DNA of 64,000 nt from the NCBI GenBank assembly GCA_023418475.1, contig JAEZZO010000079.1:56411-120410 (forward strand). Direction: 5' to 3'. Source of the DNA: Bacillota bacterium. Its GTDB lineage: Bacteria > Bacillota > Clostridia > Lachnospirales > Lachnospiraceae. This document shows, piece by piece, positions 9,409 to 16,319 of this stretch (positions are counted from its first letter, which is position 1; each line of letters begins with the position of its first letter). The notes beneath the pieces were generated by a model. It ran no database searches, was not told the origin of the DNA, and worked only from the letters and a program-made list of their open reading frames with translations. Position numbers and translations under genes: made by a program.

Positions 9409-10662
9409 ATGCAGCAGCCTTTTTTATATACCATAATCGAAAAAAACCAATTAAAAGAGATGTTAGAGTCCTTTGAAGCCTGTATTGGTCTGCCCATCCA
9501 GGTGATTGACGAACAAGGTGCTATTTTGGAGTCCTGCGGACCGGCCACAAATTTCTGTAATCTCTTCCGCAAATATCTTCCTTCTTACGATTCCTGCGAA
9601 AAGCTTCATATCAATGCAAGTAAAAGAGCGATCAGTATAGGAGAGACCTATATTTTTTCCTGTCACGCGAATTTAAATCATATTGTATTTCCGCTTTTAA
9701 ACAGGGGAACTTTCTGGGGTTCCATTCTGGTTGGCCCTTTTCTAATGGATGCTCCTGATTCCCTGTTAATTCAGGATATCGACAAGAAATATCATATACC
9801 TACCTGTTCTCTGATCGAATTATACGAGGAAACAGCGAGCATTAAAGTTGTTCCTCCCGGAACAGTTACTCAAATAAGCCGATTACTTTATTATTTATTC
9901 TCTAATCTGATTACTGAAGGAAAACAACAGCTGATTATTAATCAGGGAAAGCTTCACCAACAATCTAAAATCAGTGAATCTATTCAAATGTATAAAAACA
10001 GCGGTACGGATCACACTAATCTATATCCTTATGATAAGGAGAAGGCATTAATTGCAAAGGTCAAAGCCGGCAACGCTCAGGATGCTAAGGGTATCCTGAA
10101 TGACTTATTAGGATATGTATTATTTTCCGATGGCAGTAGTCTGGAAACTGTGAAAGCCAGAGCGATTGAATTATGTTCCTTACTGTCCCGTGCCGCCATA
10201 GAGGGGGGTGCCGCTACAGATAGTATCCTAAAAATCAATAACCAATTTCTAAAATCTCTACAGCAAATTAACGATCTGGATTCGTTATGCTTTAAATTAC
10301 AGGAGACAGTTGAAGTTTTTACAGAATCCATGTTTAATTATATACCTTCCAAGAATTATGAACTTATGAAAAAAGCAATGCTTTATATTTCAAATCATTT
10401 TTCCAGTAATATTAATTTAGAGGAAGTAGCTAATCATGTTCATTTAAATCCAGCTTATTTCTCTTCTGTATTTAAGCAGTCATCCGGCTCTTCCTTCAAG
10501 GAATATCTGAACATGGTCCGCGTTGAGGAAAGTAAACGGCTGCTTGCCAATACGGATTATTCCATTATTGATATCGCAATTGCTACCGGCTTTGAGGATC
10601 AAAGTTATTTTTCGAAGGTTTTTAAGAAATATACCGGACTTACACCAAAGCAGTACCGCTAA
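9409..10662 (+). CDS. AraC-family regulator with PocR sensory domain
   Basis: A 417-residue transcription factor. Residues about 8-170 form a PocR domain (IIEKNQLKEMLESFEACIGLP at the start, FCNLFR, the Cys-containing CHANLNHIVFPL, and GSILVGPF). In related regulators this domain senses small ligands and is tied to cobalamin or propanediol genes. A linker with a predicted helical bundle follows (about 215-310). The C-terminal AraC double helix-turn-helix is at about 315-417 (LEEVANHVHLNPAYFSSVFK, IIDIAIATGFEDQSYFSKVF, ending LTPKQYR). It is divergent from the corrinoid gene and probably activates it in response to the methylated substrate or cofactor. AGGAGAG precedes the ATG. Confidence 0.9.
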   Translation: MQQPFLYTIIEKNQLKEMLESFEACIGLPIQVIDEQGAILESCGPATNFCNLFRKYLPSYDSCEKLHINASKRAISIGETYIFSCHANLNHIVFPLLNRGTFWGSILVGPFLMDAPDSLLIQDIDKKYHIPTCSLIELYEETASIKVVPPGTVTQISRLLYYLFSNLITEGKQQLIINQGKLHQQSKISESIQMYKNSGTDHTNLYPYDKEKALIAKVKAGNAQDAKGILNDLLGYVLFSDGSSLETVKARAIELCSLLSRAAIEGGAATDSILKINNQFLKSLQQINDLDSLCFKLQETVEVFTESMFNYIPSKNYELMKKAMLYISNHFSSNINLEEVANHVHLNPAYFSSVFKQSSGSSFKEYLNMVRVEESKRLLANTDYSIIDIAIATGFEDQSYFSKVFKKYTGLTPKQYR

Positions 10663-10703
10663 TTAAATTTCAGACTTTGTCGGCAAATTAATTATCGACA
10701 AAA

Positions 10704-10770
10704 AAAGTGCAGAATTTCTATCTATTATCAGAGCGTACTCATTGATAATTAGTTAGTAATCCTGCACTTT
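10704..10770 (-). terminator. Terminator of the GH4/DUF4867 operon
   Basis: AAAGTGCAG (10704-10712) pairs with CTGCACTTT (10762-10770), enclosing a second stem TTATCA/TGATAA. On the minus strand CTGCACTTT runs into seven T. It overlaps the stop codon of the decayed gene at 10769. Confidence 0.65.
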
Positions 10771-11010
10771 ATCTAACCTTTATTAATTTTAAATTATATT
10801 TTTTTACATCACCCGCAGCCATTACTACTTCCATTGTATACTGACAAGCCGCACCGCTGACAAAATGAGCGTAATACAGTCCACAATCACCTGACTTTCA
10901 TATGCATAATCCGGAAGGATATAATCCACTCCTGCCATAACATTTTCTCCATCAAAGATCTCAGTTACATTTTCATGTACATGACTGGTAATTGCTTTTA
11001 CATTTTATTC
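10769..11010 (-). pseudogene. Decayed gene of unknown family (frameshifted remnant)
   Basis: The minus strand reads about 40 sensible codons (from ITSHVHENVTEIFDGEN through AGVDYILPDYAYESQ). It must then shift frame near position 10880 to continue with YYAHFVSGAACQYTMEVVMA and end at a stop at 10769 just before the terminator. No start codon with a ribosome site is present and the N-terminus is lost. It is the last member of the GH4/DUF4867 transcript. I do not recognise the parent family. Confidence 0.5.
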
Positions 11011-11041
11011 CAATGTTCTCTTGTTATCTATTACATCTTTG

Positions 11042-11665
11042 TTACACTGTTACATTCTCTCCGATAATCCCGACAAAAGCCCCATCAATACCGGCATCCT
11101 TATGTGCGATCAGCCACTTATTCTTTGCTGTCATAAGCTTATCTTCCCCCGTACTTTTAAGAGATGCTTCAATCTCTGTATTGGTATCCTTCGGTAATGC
11201 AACAATATTACGGAATGGCTTCCCATCTACACTAGCCGGTGCATAGTGAAGTGTGGTTGCATACATTTCAAACACAGTTCCTTCCGGTACCATAAAAGCT
11301 TCAATCTTACTGCTGTCATACGTAAAATCTTCTGCAATATCCTGCTGTCTTCCGATTAGAAGGATAAGATCACTCGCTGCAACACCAAGTTCTGAACTGC
11401 GATGATATTCCACTGCATTCAGTTTATTGTTCGTACCATTGCAATAACCTATCTGTGTAGGGATTCCGCCAAAGAAGCTGTTCTTTATTGCTTCTCCAAC
11501 CGATAAAGCCTCAAATTCAGAAACAGATGGAACATAGACAACAGCGTCTTCCGGTGCATCCTTTTCCTTTAATGCAGCGATTAATTCGCATACATCATAT
11601 TCCTTTGTTAAAATTCTGCCATACTGCTTAAAACTATCGTCTGTAACCTTTTTCATATCAATCAT
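11042..11665 (-). CDS. DUF4867 family protein
   Basis: A 207-residue soluble protein matching the DUF4867 family found beside sugar-metabolism genes in Clostridia and Bacilli. The VPEGTVFEMYATTLHYAPASV segment (about 128-148) looks like a cupin-type barrel with a conserved His, and the C-terminus has the family-like KNKWLIAHKD. A sugar-isomerase or mutarotase-like role has been suspected for such barrels but is not demonstrated. It lies 130 nt downstream of the GH4 alpha-galactosidase on the same strand, pointing to galactoside use. AAAGGAG precedes the ATG. Family assignment is from recall of sequence features. Confidence 0.75.
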   Translation of the reverse strand: MIDMKKVTDDSFKQYGRILTKEYDVCELIAALKEKDAPEDAVVYVPSVSEFEALSVGEAIKNSFFGGIPTQIGYCNGTNNKLNAVEYHRSSELGVAASDLILLIGRQQDIAEDFTYDSSKIEAFMVPEGTVFEMYATTLHYAPASVDGKPFRNIVALPKDTNTEIEASLKSTGEDKLMTAKNKWLIAHKDAGIDGAFVGIIGENVTV

Positions 11666-11795
11666 ACGAGTCTCCTTTGTTTATTTATTATACTATCTAT
11701 TTTACCTTATCCTCGTATAATTTCAACTATGAATTTCAATTAGATCTGCAAAAGGGTACTGTTCACAAGACTAATCCTATCTGGTGCCGAATGAA

Positions 11796-13118
11796 CTATT
11801 GATACTCTTTCATGTATTCACCATGAGCAGCGACTAATTCATCACACATTTTCACAATATCATCCATAGATAACTCGGCGGCCGTATGAGGATCCAGCAT
11901 TGCAGCCTGGTAGATGCTTTCCTTTTTCTGAGTTATTGCAGCATCAATTGTCATAAGCTGAGGATTAATGTTGGTCATATTCATACCGGCAAGCTGTACC
12001 GGCAGTCTTCCCACATGACAGGGATGAATTCCGCGCGCATCCACCAGACAGGGCACTTCGACACAGGCATCTGCAGGCAGATTATCAATGAGTCCGGTAT
12101 TTAATACATTTCCGCCTATCTTAATCGGTTTATTTGTTACTACTGCTTCCATAATATAAGATGCATATTCATGGGAGCGCTCATGTGTTATTTTACCATC
12201 CCTTAGAATATCATTTTTTTCCTTCTCCCAGCCTTCAATTTGCTTGATGCATCTTCTGGGATATTCATCCAGAGGAATATTAAACCGGTCAATCATCTCC
12301 GGGTATTTTGCTTTAATAAACAACGGATTATACTCGGAATTATGTTCTGAGGATTCGGTGCAATAATAACCAAGACGCTTTATATATTCATAACGCACCA
12401 TATCCGTATGTTTCTCTGTCTCGTTTTTTGCCTGGGCACGTTTCTTAATCTCCGGATAAAGATCGGTTCCATCCCTGTCAATAATTTCAAGCAGCCAAGC
12501 CATATGATTGATTCCGGCAATCAGCTCACTTCTGTCTTCAAGCTTATCTTCCATACCGAGCCCTTTCAGTAAACCCTCCGAGCAGACCTGTACACTATGG
12601 CAAAGACCAACCGTTTTGATCTTCGTATATCTTTGCATATAACCGGTGAGAATTGCCATTGGATTCGTATAATTTAAAAACAAGGCATCCGGACATACCT
12701 CTTCCATATCCCTTGCAAAGTCCCGAAGAACCGGAATGGTACGCAGTCCTCTCATAATTCCTCCAATTCCCAAGGTATCGGCAATCGTTTGTCTCAGACC
12801 ATATTTCTTCGGTATCTCAAAATCGATGATTGTACAGGGATCATAGCCACCGACCTGGATCGCATTTACCACAAATTTTGCTCCTCTTAAGGCTTCCTTC
12901 CTGTTCTCGACTCCCAGATAGGTCTTTATTAGTGCTCTGTCTGAATTAACATTTTTGTTGATTGCCTTAAGAATGATCTCTGATTCCTCAAGTCTTACCG
13001 CGTCAATATCATAAAGTGCGATTTCCGCATTGCAAAGTGATGGTGTACACATGCAGTCACCTAGTACATTTCTTGCAAATACAGTACTTCCGGCTCCCAT
13101 AAACGTTATTTTTACCAA
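11796..13118 (-). CDS. melA: GH4 alpha-galactosidase (MelA-like), NAD- and metal-dependent
   Basis: A 440-residue cytoplasmic GH4 enzyme that uses NAD and a divalent metal in an oxidation-elimination mechanism to cleave alpha-galactosides such as melibiose. The N-terminal Rossmann motif is KITFMGAGSTVFARNVLGD. NYTNPMA (about 150) and GLCHSVQ (about 170) carry the substrate and metal ligands (Cys and His). GINHMAW follows at about 200, and CTESSEHNSEYNP at about 270. An ATG frame opens at 13172, but the TTG at 13118 has GGAGG 8 nt upstream and starts exactly at the Rossmann fold, so I chose it. DUF4867 follows and an AraC/MsmR-like regulator is divergent. Confidence 0.9.
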   Translation of the reverse strand: MVKITFMGAGSTVFARNVLGDCMCTPSLCNAEIALYDIDAVRLEESEIILKAINKNVNSDRALIKTYLGVENRKEALRGAKFVVNAIQVGGYDPCTIIDFEIPKKYGLRQTIADTLGIGGIMRGLRTIPVLRDFARDMEEVCPDALFLNYTNPMAILTGYMQRYTKIKTVGLCHSVQVCSEGLLKGLGMEDKLEDRSELIAGINHMAWLLEIIDRDGTDLYPEIKKRAQAKNETEKHTDMVRYEYIKRLGYYCTESSEHNSEYNPLFIKAKYPEMIDRFNIPLDEYPRRCIKQIEGWEKEKNDILRDGKITHERSHEYASYIMEAVVTNKPIKIGGNVLNTGLIDNLPADACVEVPCLVDARGIHPCHVGRLPVQLAGMNMTNINPQLMTIDAAITQKKESIYQAAMLDPHTAAELSMDDIVKMCDELVAAHGEYMKEYQ

Positions 13119-13305
13119 TTGTAGTTCCTCCGTTTCATTTGAATTATTCTGTAGTTTATTATATAATGGCATCAGGAAATAAACTATGATAAATGTTTCG
13201 AAAACTTGTCATTATGTTGACTCTTATATTTTCATATGAGATACCACTATTTTCTGATGTAACCCCATATGCTTTATTAATTAACCAAAGAAAGGATGGG
13301 ACCAC

Positions 13306-14118
13306 TTGATGAACCCGCTTTTAGAAAAAAACACTTCCCCTGTCGGAAGACCGCTTATACTTTATCACTGCGGCCACGAACAATGTAAGCCTTCCCATTC
13401 TTTTGGACCTGCAATCCGTCCGCACTATTTAATTCATTATATCCTGCATGGTCAGGGAAATTATTATGTAAATGGTGTTACCTATCCTGTGAGAGGAGGA
13501 CAGGGATTTTTGATTAATCCCGGAATAACAACCTTCTATCAGGCAGATGAAAATGACCCCTGGGAATATTGCTGGGTAGGCTTTGACGGATATGATGTCG
13601 CAGAGATATTTCAAAACTGCGGTCTATCACAAGTCAGTCTTATTTTTTCGGACCAGAGCAGTGGTTATTTATGGGAGGATTTCATCAGACTGGTTCATCA
13701 TTTTACAGAACGGCAGGGGAATGATTTAAGTTATATTGGTCAGCTTTATCTTTGCTTTTCACGTATGTATCTGCGAAAGGATGTTCCATCTAAATATCTG
13801 TACGAAACCCATATAGTAAAAGCGTTGGAATATATCCACAATAATTATACCTATGATATTAAGATTACGGATATTTCAAAATATCTCAGTATCGACCGGA
13901 CTTATCTATATAAATTATTTATGACATTTCTACACGTTTCACCTCAGCAATACTTAATACAATACAGGCTTGATATATCCCGGAAGCTCTTATATGAATC
14001 TAATCTGGCAGTGACGGAGATTGCCTATTCGTGCGGCTTTCGAGATACTCCATCCTTTAATAAGCATTTTAAGAACCATTTCCAGATAACGCCGCTCAAA
14101 TACCGTTCCGGAAAGTAA
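13306..14118 (+). CDS. AraC-family regulator with cupin domain (MsmR-like)
   Basis: A 270-residue transcription factor. The N-terminal cupin (about 35-120: HYLIHYILHGQGNYYVNG, then the GFLINPG and WEYCWVGFDG signatures) is the arm typical of MsmR/RafR-type activators of alpha-galactoside genes. The C-terminal AraC helix-turn-helix pair lies at about 165-268 (ITDISKYLSIDRTYLYKLF; VTEIAYSCGFRDTPSFNKHF; ITPLKYR). It is divergent from the GH4 alpha-galactosidase and most likely activates it. The start is either TTG at 13306 or ATG at 13309; AAAGGA is 10-13 nt upstream. Confidence 0.9.
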   Translation: MMNPLLEKNTSPVGRPLILYHCGHEQCKPSHSFGPAIRPHYLIHYILHGQGNYYVNGVTYPVRGGQGFLINPGITTFYQADENDPWEYCWVGFDGYDVAEIFQNCGLSQVSLIFSDQSSGYLWEDFIRLVHHFTERQGNDLSYIGQLYLCFSRMYLRKDVPSKYLYETHIVKALEYIHNNYTYDIKITDISKYLSIDRTYLYKLFMTFLHVSPQQYLIQYRLDISRKLLYESNLAVTEIAYSCGFRDTPSFNKHFKNHFQITPLKYRSGK

Positions 14119-14178
14119 GCAGAACAAAAATGTGCTTCACCACTCTCGCGATCATAAATCTATAATGCGCCACTATGT

Positions 14179-14250
14179 TCCGAGCGCGTAGCTGCGCCTC
14201 CCCGGAAGGGTTTTATTACATAGGGCAAACTATCCCAAGTAATAAAAAAA
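14179..14250 (+). repeat. Multi-hairpin intergenic repeat, copy B
   Basis: Second copy of the 70-bp element. It has GCGCGTAGCTGCGC (perfect 4-bp GCGC arms), CTCCCCGGAAGGG, and a degenerate TTACATAGGG...CCAAGTAA hairpin, and ends in AATAAAAAAA. As in copy A, on the minus strand it directly follows a terminator, here that of the DUF5692 gene. Confidence 0.7.
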
Positions 14251-14293
14251 GGAGCTTTCCATACAAAATAATTATGTATGGATACTCCTCTTT
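14245..14293. terminator. Bidirectional terminator between convergent genes
   Basis: GGAGCTTTCCATAC (14251-14264) pairs imperfectly with GTATGGATACTCC (14276-14288). It is flanked by an A-run on the left and TTTTT on the right, so it serves both the AraC gene (plus) and the DUF5692 gene (minus). Confidence 0.75.
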
Positions 14294-14398
14294 TTCATAC
14301 CACCGGTTTTATTTTCAAATTCCCGTATAATGAAATATAATAGTGCAGATCCAACAAGTATAAATCATCGGAAATAACCTTAAATCTTTTATTTCAGC

Positions 14399-15379
14399 TT
14401 ACTCGGCAAGTTCCTTTACCTCACGGTATTTTCCTAAATCAACATAAAGTTCACTGGTATATGGATTGCGTTTTGTCTTAACTACTTTGTAAATCATATA
14501 TACAGCAACCCCTATATTCGCAGCTAACGCCAGGAAGCTGAAGATAAGAAGCGGTGTCTTTTCGTATGTGGAGGAAACTGCAAATTTTCCCTTATCAATA
14601 AATGCAGGAAAAGTTTGTGCAAACATACACCATAAAGCCAGAGTCTGTGCACGATGCTGTAACCAGGCTCCTTTCCCGAGTGTAAAGGCACATACAGTAG
14701 GTGCTAATAAAAGCGCAAAGCCGCAGTACCACGCATGACCGGGCAAACAGTTATATGTATAAGCAAAGTTCCATAGATCATAGGCGATAATCCAGAACCA
14801 TAACATATCAGGCCACAGCATATCTTTGCTTGCATCCTTTTGCGTTGCTTTTCGAATACAGATTCCAAACCAACCTGTTATTGTAATAATGTTTAATATT
14901 CCGGCAGCCGCATTCATAAAATTCCAGGAGCCTCCTAATACATACATTGCTTCATCAGCAAGATTACCGCCAGCCCTATATTGGATTCCTACCTGTATAT
15001 CACGTGCAACTGCTTCACAGATATTGATTGCCAGAATAAGCGGAGGGAAACACAGTGCTATTTTGTTATCAGCAAGTCTCCAGATCTTACCCGTTTTTTT
15101 ATTTCTTCCCTGCACATGTCTGATACACCAAAAACCTATACATCCTGCTGTTGATGAATATACTTTTGCCAGATGAAACCAATCTGTATAAGTTGTATCA
15201 CTCATAACAGTAAACCATAGCACGGAAAGTACTGCCGGTAATACCACAAAACATAAAAATCCCATCACCTTATATCGTCTTGCCACTTCATTCAAGCCAA
15301 ATAAAATCGCAAAAACCATAATCCATACCAGCCATACACTAAGAAATGTTGCACCGGCATCATAATTAAAACGAAACAT
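14399..15379 (-). CDS. DUF5692 family multipass membrane protein
   Basis: An integral membrane protein of 326 residues with about eight hydrophobic helices, matching the DUF5692 family. It is rich in Trp and aromatic residues in segments such as DMLWFWIIAYDLWNFAYTYNC. No transporter motif is recognised and its function is unknown. The frame opens at 15427, but the ATG at 15379 has GGAGG 4 nt upstream and begins the first membrane segment, so it is the better start. A GntR regulator is divergent, and both promoter regions contain the same CTGGT-n3-ACCA motif, so the regulator very likely controls this gene. The substrate or signal is therefore probably the GntR effector, perhaps a small carboxylate, but that is inference. 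Confidence 0.8.
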   Translation of the reverse strand: MFRFNYDAGATFLSVWLVWIMVFAILFGLNEVARRYKVMGFLCFVVLPAVLSVLWFTVMSDTTYTDWFHLAKVYSSTAGCIGFWCIRHVQGRNKKTGKIWRLADNKIALCFPPLILAINICEAVARDIQVGIQYRAGGNLADEAMYVLGGSWNFMNAAAGILNIITITGWFGICIRKATQKDASKDMLWPDMLWFWIIAYDLWNFAYTYNCLPGHAWYCGFALLLAPTVCAFTLGKGAWLQHRAQTLALWCMFAQTFPAFIDKGKFAVSSTYEKTPLLIFSFLALAANIGVAVYMIYKVVKTKRNPYTSELYVDLGKYREVKELAE

Positions 15380-15434
15380 AGTTCCTCCATTCCGCCGCCA
15401 TAAGCGACTCAAAAATTTGGTATTCAATTATTCT

Positions 15435-15447
15435 CTGGTCATACCAA
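15435..15447. promoter_or_regulatory. Putative GntR operator at the DUF5692 promoter
   Basis: CTGGTCATACCAA, a near-palindrome, matches the CTGGTTATACCAG site at 15577-15589 in 11 of 13 bases. It lies about 56 nt upstream of the DUF5692 start. Confidence 0.65.
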
Positions 15448-15576
15448 TTTAATTCTACTATTATCATTATCTACTTATTCGTAATAAAGTCAATCATCCC
15501 TGCATTATTCAGCACTTTATATAGATTTAAGTACTTGCTTTTAAGCATATGATACAATATAATTAAGAAGTGGTCT

Positions 15577-15589
15577 CTGGTTATACCAG
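15577..15589. promoter_or_regulatory. Putative GntR operator at the gntR promoter (autoregulation)
   Basis: CTGGTTATACCAG is a perfect palindrome (CTGGT-TAT-ACCAG) about 25 nt before the TTG start of the GntR gene. The TGGT...ACCA form is typical of FadR-subfamily GntR operators. Confidence 0.7.
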
Positions 15590-15613
15590 TGACAGGAAAG
15601 GAGTAAATACAAG

Positions 15614-16318
15614 TTGGACTTTACCAAATTATCAGCACCGTCAATCAAAGATTTGTTTATTCAGGAATTAGAAGATATGATTTTATCAGGAAAACTAAAG
15701 GTAGGTGAAAAGCTTCCACCGGAAAGAGAAATTGCCGAGTCCATGCAGGTCAGCCGCGGTGTTGTAAACAACGGAATACTGGAGCTGTCCCGAAAAGGAT
15801 TTTTAATCATGAAACCGCGAGTTGGTACTTTTGTAGCCGATTATCGGCGAACTGGCACTCTGGAAACCCTTGTAGCGATCATTAATTATAATCGGGGTGT
15901 ATTACGATCAGATGAGATTCGCTCCATTCTGGAAATTCGTCAGTCACTCAGTACTCTGTCACTGAAGCTTGCTATTCCACTTCTAAAGCAGCAGGACATC
16001 GATTTGCTCAGAAAAGATACCGATCTTATTGCGAAAGCTTCTAGCAATAAAGAAGCTAGTGAGAGGGCCTTCGATTTTCATCATGAACTCGCCGTATTAT
16101 CCGGAAACATGCTAATGCCGTTAATTTACTATTCTTTTCGAGAGGTTGTCCTGGCTCTTTGGGAAAGATTTTGTATTTTGCACGGTAGAGAAAAGCTTTA
16201 CATCAATACCGATACTTTATGCAAGCTAATTGAAAAACGTGATGTGGAAGCAGCCATTAACTGGTCTGAAAACCAGGTAACGGAGTCCATAGCCGGAAAA
16301 AACCAGATTTATTACTAA
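15614..16318 (+). CDS. GntR-family regulator, FadR subfamily
   Basis: A 234-residue repressor-type regulator. The N-terminal winged helix-turn-helix covers about 10-75 (LKVGEKLPPEREIAESMQVSR, GFLIMKPRVGTFV). The C-terminal all-helical FCD domain (about 100-225) has the expected metal or effector His residues in FDFHHELAVLSGN and near the C-terminus. The start codon is TTG with AAAGGAG 11 nt upstream. It is divergent from the DUF5692 membrane protein, and a shared palindromic operator occurs at both promoters. FCD domains usually bind carboxylates or sugar acids; the ligand is not evident here. It ends 1 nt before the convergent RecQ stop. Confidence 0.88.
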   Translation: MDFTKLSAPSIKDLFIQELEDMILSGKLKVGEKLPPEREIAESMQVSRGVVNNGILELSRKGFLIMKPRVGTFVADYRRTGTLETLVAIINYNRGVLRSDEIRSILEIRQSLSTLSLKLAIPLLKQQDIDLLRKDTDLIAKASSNKEASERAFDFHHELAVLSGNMLMPLIYYSFREVVLALWERFCILHGREKLYINTDTLCKLIEKRDVEAAINWSENQVTESIAGKNQIYY

Positions 16319-16319
16319 T

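Noticed and set aside
1417..10874. A shared ACAAAATGAGCGTAA word at 1416 and 10860 as a regulatory motif
   Set aside because: One copy is inside a terminator stem and the other inside a decayed coding frame, so chance is the simpler explanation.
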